5,570 bases of DNA. It comes from an uncultured Bacillota bacterium (lineage in GTDB: Bacteria > Bacillota > Sulfobacillia > UBA995 > UBA9673). The stretch spans positions 1-5,570 of the forward strand of contig CALMHV010000025.1 in NCBI GenBank assembly GCA_937863905.1. The letters are read 5' to 3'. Position numbers and translations under genes: made by a program. The notes beneath the pieces were generated by a model. It made no database searches and was not told the origin of the DNA. It worked only from the letters and a program-made list of their open reading frames with translations. The number at the start of each line of letters is the position of its first letter. The first letter of the stretch is position 1. Below are positions 1 to 5,570 of the stretch, in pieces.

Positions 1-1
1 C

Positions 2-778
2 GCGGGCAATGGCCGGCCCGCCGTCAACGGTGCCGTCGCCGACGCCTCGGACCAGTCGGCCGAGCACCGGGCCCTGAGGGCCGGTCACGGCGCCGGCTCC
101 CTCGAGGCGGCGGAAGGAACCTCCGTGGGCTTCCTGATGGACCTCTCGCGGCGCGAGCGCCGGGCCTACGTCGGGCGGCGCGGCAAGGCCGACGAGGTCC
201 TGGCCGACGTGGACGGGGTCATCGTGCCGGGCGGCTTCGGGTACCGGGGCGTCGAGGGCAAGATCGAAGCCATCCGCTGGGCCCGAGAGAACAAAGTGCC
301 CTACCTGGGCATCTGCCTGGGGATGCAGCTCGGGGTCATCGAGTTGGCTCGGAACGTTTGCGGGCTGGACGACGCCAACAGCACCGAGTTCTCGCCGGAC
401 ACACCCGACCCGGTCATCGACCTCATGCCCGACCAGCAGAATGTCGAGAACCTTGGCGGCACCATGCGCCTCGGCGCCTACCCGTGCGTGCTGGAGCCGG
501 GGACGCTGGCCGCCGACGCTTACGGCGAACGGCTTGTCCAGGAACGGCACCGCCATCGTTTCGAGTTCAACAATGCCTATCGCGAGCAGCTCACAGCGGC
601 CGGACTCGTGCTGAGCGGGCTTTCGCCGGATAACCGCCTCGTGGAGATAGTCGAACTGAAGGACCATCCGTGGTACTGCGCCACGCAGTTCCACCTGGAG
701 TTCAAGTCACGTCCGAACCGGCCGCACCCGCTCTTCCGCGACTTCGTGGCCGCCGCCCTCGCCCGAAGGTCAAAGTAG
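2..778 (+). CDS. pyrG: CTP synthase, C-terminal part (5' end outside window)
   Basis: CTP synthase makes CTP from UTP, ATP and glutamine in the cytoplasm, the last step of de novo pyrimidine nucleotide synthesis. The reading frame is open from base 2, so the gene enters from the left; 258 residues are visible and the N-terminal synthetase domain is missing. The glutaminase (class I GATase) domain is clear: PGGFG (about 229-243), the nucleophile Cys at 314-316 in GICLGMQ, the [11 protein letters not shown] block (about 541-573) and the triad His (692-694) and Glu (698-700), followed by [11 protein letters not shown]. The residue between the triad His and Glu is Leu where the family normally has Pro. 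More than 60 residues before DEVLADVDG are Ala/Gly/Arg-rich and do not resemble the usual short connector; no frameshift explains this, since the other forward frames look non-coding there. A GTG at 125 is an internal codon, not a start. Family assignment is very secure. Confidence 0.97.
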   Translation, partial: AGNGRPAVNGAVADASDQSAEHRALRAGHGAGSLEAAEGTSVGFLMDLSRRERRAYVGRRGKADEVLADVDGVIVPGGFGYRGVEGKIEAIRWARENKVPYLGICLGMQLGVIELARNVCGLDDANSTEFSPDTPDPVIDLMPDQQNVENLGGTMRLGAYPCVLEPGTLAADAYGERLVQERHRHRFEFNNAYREQLTAAGLVLSGLSPDNRLVEIVELKDHPWYCATQFHLEFKSRPNRPHPLFRDFVAAALARRSK

Positions 779-936
779 CCTCCGGCGCCTTTGGGACACC
801 TTTCCTTTGCCCGCGCCCAACTTTCTTGACATAATTCGAATGTCGACAACATCTCATAAACACCTCAACTGACCACTCACGCGCAGGCATCGTCGTCAAC
901 CCAAAACTATCCTTCCGGACGGGAGAGATTTCTGCC
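779..936. other. Intergenic region between pyrG and alr
   Basis: This 158-base gap has no convincing gene on either strand. Its middle (about 820-870) is clearly richer in A and T than the rest of the window, as expected for a promoter region in a GC-rich genome. It holds the promoter candidate and dyad listed separately, and a weak ribosome site for alr (GGGAGAG at 921-927). The start of the gap can pair with the end of pyrG, but no U-tract follows, so no intrinsic terminator is called. Confidence 0.7.
807..835 (+). promoter_or_regulatory. Candidate sigma-70 type promoter for the alr operon
   Basis: A -10-like CATAAT (830-835, five of six matches to TATAAT) lies 17 bases after a -35-like TTGCCC (807-812, four of six matches to TTGACA). 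A perfect TTGACA also occurs at 826-831, but the positions 16-19 bases after it hold no good -10 box; the nearest candidate, CATAAA (855-860), is 23 bases away. A 17-base dyad GACAT-N7-ATGTC (828-844) overlaps the -10 box and contains the palindrome ATTCGAAT (834-841); GTCGAC (842-847) follows directly. The dyad could be an operator, but its meaning is unknown. The promoter call is inference from consensus matches and local AT-richness only. Confidence 0.4.
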
Positions 937-939
937 TTG

Positions 940-2409
940 ATGCGCCCTGGCGCCCTGACGTCCACAAGCGGCGGCCTGGAGCGTCCTTGGGAGACCCTCG
1001 GTCCCACCTGGATCGAGATCGACCTGGACGCCCTGGCCGGCAATCTCACCGAGATTCGGGCCTTCGTCTGCCGGTCTCGGCCTGAGCACGCCCGCGGGTT
1101 CGCCGAACGCCACGGGCTCAGGCCGCCCTCCGGTCCGCCGAAGGTCATGGTCGTCGTCAAGGCCGACGCCTACGGTCACGGGGCCGTCGAGACGGCCCGA
1201 GCGGCCGCCCTGGCCGGCGCTGACGCCCTGGGCGTGAGCACCCTGCTTGAGGGTCTTGAGCTCCGCCAGGCCGGCCTGACCATCCCCATCCTGATGCTGA
1301 ATCCGCTTACGCCGGCCGAGGCCGGCACGGCCGTGCTTGCCGAGGTGACCCCGACCGTCACCGACCTCGGCGCGGCCGAGGCCCTGAGCCAGGCCTATCG
1401 GGCCTTGCCCACCGGGCCGGCCACCAGGCGGCCTTCGGCCATCCCGGTCCACATCGCCATCGACACGGGAATGAGCCGGACCGGGGTCAAGCCCGAGAGG
1501 GTCGCCGACCTCGCGGTCCGTATCGCCGCCCAGCCCGGCCTGACCGTGGAGGGCCTCTACACGCATTTTTCGACCGGCGCCGACCGGAGCCCGGCCAGTC
1601 TCGCCCTCATGCGCCAGCAACTCACCCGGTTCGCCTGGGCCGTGGCCTCGGTCGAGAGCCGAGGGCTCGTCGTGCCCCTTCGCCACGCCGCCTGCAGCGC
1701 GGCGGTCATGCTCTTGCCTGAGAGCTACCTTGACCTCGTGCGCGTCGGGAACCTCTTCTACGGGTATGGCGGGTCCGGCGACGCGATGGCCCAGGTTGCC
1801 GGCAAGGGCGCTGCGGGTGCCGCCGCTGGGACCACCGGCACCGACGCGGCGGCCTTCCCGAAGCTCCGCGAGGCCTGGACCATGCGGACGCGCGTCCTGG
1901 AGGTCCGTGAGGTGCCTCCCGGCGCGGGCGTGGGCTATGGGCCCGACGTCGTCGTCAAGCACCGGATGCGCCTGGCCACCCTGCCCGTGGGCTACGCCGA
2001 CGGCGTCGGCGCCGAGATAAGGCCCACCACCTTCCGGCCCCGCGCCCGGCTGCGTGTCTTCGTCCGGGGTCTCTTCATCGCCCTCCACCGGCGCGGCCTT
2101 CTCGTCGGCCCGCTGGCCAGGCTGCGCCCCAGGGCCGAAGGCCGCTCCATCTTCGAGCACGACGGACACCCGCTGGACATCGTGGGCCGGGTCAGCATGC
2201 AGCAGACCATCGTCGAGGTGACGGCGCGCCCCGAGATCACGCCGGGTTCCCTTATCCTCGTCCGCATCCGCCGGGTCCTGGCCAGCCCGCGTCTTGGTCG
2301 CGTCTACTTCCGAGGCGGTCGGGCCGTCGCGGCCCGGACTGTCTCCCTTGGAAGCGAGGCCGCCGCGGGTTGGGAAGTCGCCTCCCCGCCGACCCAAGCC
2401 GCCGGCTGA
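940..2409 (+). CDS. alr: Alanine racemase, long divergent form
   Basis: This is a PLP-dependent fold-type III racemase; the family interconverts L- and D-alanine for peptidoglycan. Numbered from the ATG, the PLP lysine is K74 in VVKADAYGHG, the second catalytic base is Y333 in GVGYGP, and R180 (DTGMSRTG), the His of YTHFST, S253 and the PLP-contacting R268 are all in place; GYADG is at 351-355. At 489 residues it is about 100 longer than the usual 370-390. Extra segments lie between the first helix and the PLP lysine, after LFYGYG (Ala/Gly/Thr-rich) and between GYADG and GRV (Arg-rich). Several active-site neighbours differ: Ala173 where the Geobacillus enzyme has a carbamylated Lys, Cys252 in HAACS instead of Asn, and SMQQ instead of CMDQ. 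A TTG at 937 directly precedes the ATG and is an alternative start; the ribosome site GGGAGAG (921-927) suits either poorly. It is probably the first gene of the operon. Family sure; strict alanine specificity is less certain. Confidence 0.93.
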   Translation: MRPGALTSTSGGLERPWETLGPTWIEIDLDALAGNLTEIRAFVCRSRPEHARGFAERHGLRPPSGPPKVMVVVKADAYGHGAVETARAAALAGADALGVSTLLEGLELRQAGLTIPILMLNPLTPAEAGTAVLAEVTPTVTDLGAAEALSQAYRALPTGPATRRPSAIPVHIAIDTGMSRTGVKPERVADLAVRIAAQPGLTVEGLYTHFSTGADRSPASLALMRQQLTRFAWAVASVESRGLVVPLRHAACSAAVMLLPESYLDLVRVGNLFYGYGGSGDAMAQVAGKGAAGAAAGTTGTDAAAFPKLREAWTMRTRVLEVREVPPGAGVGYGPDVVVKHRMRLATLPVGYADGVGAEIRPTTFRPRARLRVFVRGLFIALHRRGLLVGPLARLRPRAEGRSIFEHDGHPLDIVGRVSMQQTIVEVTARPEITPGSLILVRIRRVLASPRLGRVYFRGGRAVAARTVSLGSEAAAGWEVASPPTQAAG

Positions 2410-2419
2410 CTGGAGGATT

Positions 2420-2458
2420 GCCCTCCTGGGGGCAGAACCCTTGGGTCCTAAGGAGGGC
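2420..2458 (+). promoter_or_regulatory. RNA hairpin that can sequester the sppA ribosome-binding site
   Basis: GCCCTCCT (2420-2427) is perfectly complementary to AGGAGGGC (2451-2458), giving an 8-bp stem that contains the whole sppA Shine-Dalgarno core. The 23-base loop can form further G/C pairs. A competing short hairpin uses the same strand: GGAGG (2412-2416) with CCTCC (2422-2426). A ribosome finishing alr at 2409 should cover part of the CCTCC strand and free the ribosome site. The base pairing is seen directly; a role in coupling sppA translation to alr is inference. Confidence 0.45.
2449..2456 (+). promoter_or_regulatory. Strong ribosome-binding site that sets the sppA start
   Basis: TAAGGAGG is a full-length match to the anti-Shine-Dalgarno sequence and sits 9 bases before the TTG at 2466. 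It decides this TTG as the start over in-frame upstream candidates such as the ATG at 2370, which lies inside alr and has no comparable site. Confidence 0.85.
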
Positions 2459-2465
2459 GCGCCTC

Positions 2466-3419
2466 TTGAAGACCAAGCAGGTCGTCGTTATCCTCGTTCT
2501 CGTCGTCATCTTCCTCGCTACCGTCCTGCCCATTCTGAGCCCGGCCGGCCGTTCGGGACACGACATCGTGTCCGGGAGCCAGCCCATCATCGCCATCGTC
2601 CGCTTGGACGGGGTCCTGGCCACCGGTTTCAGCGGCGCGGGGTCGGCCCTGGCCTCGGGGACGTGCGGTTCGGACACCGTCGTCGCCACCCTCGCTGAAC
2701 TGAGGCGGAATCCGACGGTCAAGGCCGTCGTCCTCCGCATGAACAGCCCCGGCGGCAGCCCCGCCGCCGCCCAGGAGATCTGCGAGGAACTCGCGCTCCT
2801 GCGCTTGGAAGGCAAGACGGTGGTCACGTCGATGGCCGACACGGCCGCCTCGGGGGCCTACTGGATCGCCGCCAACACCGACCACATCTTCGCCAACGCG
2901 GGCACCCTGACCGGGAGCATCGGGGTCATCTGGCAGGTCGCCAACTACGAGGAACTCTACCGCAAGCTCGGCATCGAGTACCTCACGCTCACGTCAGGCC
3001 CGTATAAGGACATGGGTTCATCCAGCCGCCCGATGACCGACGCCGAGAAGGAGATACTGCGCTCCATGATCCAGGACCTGTACGACCAGTTCGTCGATAC
3101 CGTCGCCGCCGGCCGCAACCTGCCGCGCGAGGCCGTGCTCGCCGTGGCCGACGGGCGGGTCTTCACGGGCAGCCAGGCCATGGCCGTCGGCCTCGTGGAC
3201 AGCCTGGGCGGGCTGACCCCGGCCGTGGAGAAAGCGGCCGACCTGGCGGGAGTGGCCGACTCCTACCGCGTCCAGGAGTTCGGACGCCGCACCTACCTCG
3301 AGTTACTCCTCGGGGAAGCGAGCGCTCTCTTGCGCAGCCTGCGGTCGCTGGCGGGCCTGCCCGGCAGCGGCCTGTTGAACCCAGTCAGCCCAACTGGTTC
3401 GGGGGAGGGTCCAAAGTGA
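2466..3419 (+). CDS. sppA: Signal peptide peptidase SppA, 36K type (S49 family)
   Basis: SppA is a membrane-anchored serine protease that degrades leftover signal peptides and some membrane protein fragments; in Bacillus it is also linked to envelope stress. The 317-residue product starts at a TTG with an excellent ribosome site. Residues 1-5 are basic and 6-24 form one hydrophobic segment, giving a signal anchor with the protease outside the membrane. The Ser/Lys dyad is visible: S129 in TAASGAYW and K181 in PYKDMGS, 52 residues apart as in the B. subtilis enzyme. MNSPGG (92-97) is the oxyanion-hole region, GSIGV is at 150-154, and DGRVFTG..A...GLVD (229-245) is the typical C-terminal signature. 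The length fits the short, single-domain form, not the double-domain E. coli protein. The last 30 or so residues are a Gly/Pro/Ser-rich tail. It follows alr by 56 bases and overlaps the next gene by 4. Confidence 0.95.
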   Translation: MKTKQVVVILVLVVIFLATVLPILSPAGRSGHDIVSGSQPIIAIVRLDGVLATGFSGAGSALASGTCGSDTVVATLAELRRNPTVKAVVLRMNSPGGSPAAAQEICEELALLRLEGKTVVTSMADTAASGAYWIAANTDHIFANAGTLTGSIGVIWQVANYEELYRKLGIEYLTLTSGPYKDMGSSSRPMTDAEKEILRSMIQDLYDQFVDTVAAGRNLPREAVLAVADGRVFTGSQAMAVGLVDSLGGLTPAVEKAADLAGVADSYRVQEFGRRTYLELLLGEASALLRSLRSLAGLPGSGLLNPVSPTGSGEGPK

Positions 3420-4162
3420 ACGAAGACAAAAGAACACCCGATTCTTCCGAAGTCCCGGCCGGCGGCAACGCCGCGGACGTTCCGGCGCCGCCCCAGCCGC
3501 CACCGTTCTTCACGGACTTCATCGAGCTTCTCTACGGCATCATCGCCACGCCCGTCGCCACTCTCCGGAACGTCGCCCAGAGGCCGCGGCCGCCCATCGG
3601 CCCCGCCCTCCTCATCTACCTGGTCGTCATCCTCGTCAACGTCCTTGCCGGAGGGGCGTCGTTCCTCCAGGTGTGGCGCGGCTTCTTGGAGGGGTTCGCC
3701 CAGACTTCGGGCGGCCTGCCGGTGCCCATCGACGCCCTGCCCAGCGGGGTCGGATTGGTCCTGGGGATGGCCTTTTTCGCTCTTCTCTGGGCGCCGGTGA
3801 CTCTCTTTTTCAAGGCGGGGGCCCTCAACCTGATGGGCGTCTTCTTCGGGGGCCGGGGCGACGGCCGCAAGCTCTTCGCCGCCTTCGGCCTGACCTACGC
3901 CCCGACGCTCGTCTCCGTCCCGATAGGGCTCCTCCTCGGGAACCGGCCGTCTCTCAGCGGTCTGGCGCTCGCCTTCACGCTGGGCATCCTGGTCTGGAGG
4001 CTCATCCTGGACATCATCGCCATCCGGGAGGTTCACGGCCTCGACACGGGCCGGGCCGTCGGCGCGGCCCTCGTGCCCCTCGGCGTCTTCCTGGTCCTAG
4101 TCGTCATCATCGGCGTCGTCTGGCTCAGCCTCTTCGCGTCTTTGTTCGCTGGAGGGCTATGA
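3416..4162 (+). CDS. YIP1-family polytopic membrane protein
   Basis: The 248-residue product has a soluble, Pro-rich N-terminus (1-30), then FFTDFIELLYGIIATP (31-46), the 'F..LLYGII..P' opening typical of bacterial YIP1-like proteins. About five membrane segments follow, near 62-82, 112-133, 153-175, 180-202 and 219-242. The block R.LFAAFGLTYAPTLVSVP (151-169) and IIAIREVHGLDTGRAV (200-215) also match the family pattern. The bacterial function is not established; eukaryotic Yip1 proteins act in vesicle traffic, which does not transfer here. The start is a GTG overlapping the sppA stop as GTGA, with GGAGG at 3404-3408 seven bases before it, so translation is probably coupled to sppA. Tight pairing suggests a membrane role linked to SppA, perhaps as partner or regulator; that is inference. 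The family call rests on motif recall, not a search. Confidence 0.82.
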   Translation: MNEDKRTPDSSEVPAGGNAADVPAPPQPPPFFTDFIELLYGIIATPVATLRNVAQRPRPPIGPALLIYLVVILVNVLAGGASFLQVWRGFLEGFAQTSGGLPVPIDALPSGVGLVLGMAFFALLWAPVTLFFKAGALNLMGVFFGGRGDGRKLFAAFGLTYAPTLVSVPIGLLLGNRPSLSGLALAFTLGILVWRLILDIIAIREVHGLDTGRAVGAALVPLGVFLVLVVIIGVVWLSLFASLFAGGL

Positions 4163-5565
4163 CCAGGCTAGGCCTCACCGACACGACCCTCCGCGACGCG
4201 CACCAGTCGCTCCTGGCGACCAGGTTGCGCCTTGAGGATATGCTCCCGGCGGTGGAGATGCTGGACGCGGTCGGGTTCCACTCCCTGGAGGTCTGGGGCG
4301 GGGCCACTTTCGACACCTGCCTGCGCTTTCTCGGCGAGGACCCCTGGGAGCGCCTTCGCCTCCTCCGCAAGGGGTTCAAGAAGTCTAAGCTCCAGATGCT
4401 CCTGCGGGGCCAGAACCTCGTCGGCTACAAACACTATCCCGACGACATCGTCACCGAGTTCGTGCGTCGTGCCGCCGGCGACGGCATCGACATCTTCCGC
4501 ATTTTCGACGGCCTAAATGACGTCCGCAACATGGAGACGGCCATCCGGGCGGCCAAAGACGCGGGCGCCCACGTCCAGGGCACCGTGTCCTACACCGTCA
4601 GCCCCATCCACGACGTCTGCTCGTTCACGCGAACAGCCAAGGAACTCGCCGAACTCGGGGTCGACTCCATCTGCGTGAAGGACATGGCCGGCATCATCAC
4701 CCCCTATGACGCCGAACTCATCATCCGCCGCCTCAAAGAGGCCGTCGGTCTGCCGGTCCAACTCCATTGTCACTACACCTCGGGCATGGGCTCCATGGCC
4801 TACCTGAAGGCGGCGGAAGCCGGGGTCGACGTCGTCGACACGGCCATCTCCACGCTGGCCCTCGGCACCTCGCAGCCCCCGACGGAGAGCCTGGTCGCCG
4901 CCCTGGCCGGCACCGCCCGCGACACCGGCCTCGACCTTGCGCTCCTGGCGCGCATCGCCGAGTTCTTCCGCGAGGTGAGGAAGAAGTACGCCGAGGTGGA
5001 CGTTGGAACCACGGTCGACGTCAACGTCATCCGGTACCAGATACCGGGCGGGATGTACAGCAACTTCATCGCCCAACTCGAGCAGCAGAAGGCCTTGGAC
5101 CGGCTCCCGGAGGTCCTGGCCGAACTGCCGCGGCTCCGCCAGGAGATGGGCTATCCGCCCCTGGTCACGCCGTCGAGCCAGATCGTGGGTTCCCAGGCCG
5201 TGCTGAACGTGCTTGCCGGCGAGAGGTTCAAGATGGTCTCCAACGAGACGAAAGCGTACATGCGCGGCCTCTACGGGCTTCCGCCCGGCGAGGTCGACGA
5301 CGCCGTCCGCCGGAAAGTCATCGGGGACGAGGCCCTGGTCACGGTCCGTCCGGCCGATCTCCTGCCGCCCGGGCTCGAGGAGGCGCGGCGGGAAGCGGCG
5401 CCCCTGGCGGAGTCGGCCCAAGATGTGCTCTCCTACGCCCTCTTCCCCCCCCAGGCGAAAAAGTTCCTCGAGGAGAGGCTGGCGGCCCGCACGGGCATCG
5501 ACCAGAGGGTTCTGGCCCAGACGGCCGCGGAGGTCGAGCGGGGCAAGGTCTACCCGGCGCCCTAG
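4159..5565 (+). CDS. oadA: Biotin-dependent carboxyltransferase subunit (oxaloacetate decarboxylase alpha / pyruvate carboxylase B type)
   Basis: This subunit moves a carboxyl group between oxaloacetate/pyruvate and carrier-bound biotin. Residues 1 to about 270 are an HMGL-like TIM barrel: TDTTLRDAHQSLLATR (7-22) with metal ligand D13, EVWGGATFD (44-52), LLRGQNLVGYKHYPDD (81-96), RIFDGLND (114-121), the Lys expected to be carboxylated, K174 in CVKDMAG, and metal-binding H203 and H205 in LHCHYTSGM. From about 285 to the end is the conserved PYC/OADA C-terminal domain (YQIPGGMYSN, TPSSQIVG). It ends at 468 residues with no AMKM biotinylation motif, so the biotin carrier must be a separate protein, unlike fused forms of nearly 600 residues. 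The ATG overlaps the YIP1 stop as ATGA; GGAGG (4151-4155) is only 3 bases away, so coupling probably helps initiation. Whether it works in a pyruvate carboxylase, a sodium-pumping decarboxylase or a transcarboxylase (5S-like) cannot be told from this chain. Confidence 0.94.
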   Translation: MTRLGLTDTTLRDAHQSLLATRLRLEDMLPAVEMLDAVGFHSLEVWGGATFDTCLRFLGEDPWERLRLLRKGFKKSKLQMLLRGQNLVGYKHYPDDIVTEFVRRAAGDGIDIFRIFDGLNDVRNMETAIRAAKDAGAHVQGTVSYTVSPIHDVCSFTRTAKELAELGVDSICVKDMAGIITPYDAELIIRRLKEAVGLPVQLHCHYTSGMGSMAYLKAAEAGVDVVDTAISTLALGTSQPPTESLVAALAGTARDTGLDLALLARIAEFFREVRKKYAEVDVGTTVDVNVIRYQIPGGMYSNFIAQLEQQKALDRLPEVLAELPRLRQEMGYPPLVTPSSQIVGSQAVLNVLAGERFKMVSNETKAYMRGLYGLPPGEVDDAVRRKVIGDEALVTVRPADLLPPGLEEARREAAPLAESAQDVLSYALFPPQAKKFLEERLAARTGIDQRVLAQTAAEVERGKVYPAP

Positions 5566-5570
5566 ACCGC

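Noticed and set aside
125..127. GTG at 125 as the start of a stand-alone glutamine amidotransferase
   Set aside because: The frame is open to the left edge without a stop, and the domain signatures are those of the CTP synthase C-terminus, so the codon is almost certainly internal.
766..808. Possible terminator at the end of pyrG (AAGGT and CAAAG pairing with CTTTG and ACCTT)
   Set aside because: The 10-bp stem has a 4-base bulge, its 5' arm lies in the coding end, and no run of T follows; too weak to call an intrinsic terminator.
907..2397. Long open frame of 496 codons on the minus strand opposite alr
   Set aside because: It mirrors the racemase gene, is dominated by Gly, Asp, Arg and Pro, shows no family motif, and is explained by the scarcity of stop codons in GC-rich DNA.
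2370..2465. Earlier in-frame ATG for sppA at 2370
   Set aside because: It overlaps the end of alr and would place a non-hydrophobic leader before the signal anchor; the TTG at 2466 has a full ribosome site and gives a standard N-terminus.
3293..4036. Minus-strand open frame opposite sppA and the YIP1 gene
   Set aside because: Highly charged low-complexity translation (Glu, Asp, Arg, Pro) with no domain; it is the shadow of a clear plus-strand membrane protein gene.
3673..4158. Upstream extension of the carboxyltransferase frame through the YIP1 gene
   Set aside because: The extension is Arg/Pro/Gly-rich out-of-frame translation; family proteins start near TDTTLRDAHQS, matching the ATG at 4159.
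4513..5421. Minus-strand open frame of 302 codons opposite the carboxyltransferase gene
   Set aside because: The plus strand there encodes an unmistakable conserved enzyme; the antisense translation has no recognisable motif.
1..5570. Search for CRISPR arrays, tRNA or rRNA genes, transposon ends and tandem repeats
   Set aside because: I saw no regularly spaced repeats, no tRNA-like cloverleaf and no transposase; nearly all sequence is accounted for by five protein genes.

Overview
The window is about two-thirds GC by eye. It holds five plus-strand protein genes and no RNA gene, insertion sequence or repeat array that I can see. The gene content points to a high-GC bacterium, and my best guess is a GC-rich, possibly thermophilic Bacillota lineage (Symbiobacterium/Limnochordia-like). 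The reasons are purine-rich AGGAGG-type ribosome sites, use of TTG and GTG starts, a 36K-type SppA next to a YIP1-family protein, and a stand-alone biotin-dependent carboxyltransferase subunit. This placement is inference from style and gene order, not from a search.

Layout: (1) 2-778, the C-terminal part of CTP synthase (pyrG) with its glutamine amidotransferase domain; the 5' part lies outside the window. (2) 779-936, an intergenic gap that contains the only AT-rich patch of the window, a plausible promoter and a small dyad. (3) 940-2409, a long and divergent alanine racemase (alr). (4) 2410-2465, a short gap in which the sppA ribosome site can be locked in an 8-bp stem. (5) 2466-3419, the membrane-anchored signal peptide peptidase SppA. 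(6) 3416-4162, a YIP1-like polytopic membrane protein overlapping sppA by 4 nt. (7) 4159-5565, a carboxyltransferase subunit of the oxaloacetate decarboxylase alpha / pyruvate carboxylase B type, overlapping the YIP1 gene by 4 nt. The last 5 nt are non-coding.

How the genes work together: pyrG ends before the promoter region and is probably a separate unit. alr, sppA, the YIP1 gene and the carboxyltransferase gene are closely spaced or overlapping and look like one operon. The first three relate to the cell envelope (D-alanine for peptidoglycan, membrane proteolysis, a membrane protein of unknown role). The fourth is central carbon metabolism and needs partner subunits (biotin carrier, plus a biotin carboxylase or a membrane decarboxylase) that should lie downstream or elsewhere.

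I do not see a new defence, mobile or signalling system. The points most worth a second look are the divergent active site and extra segments of the alanine racemase, an unusually long low-complexity segment in CTP synthase just before its amidotransferase domain, and the RNA structure over the sppA ribosome site.
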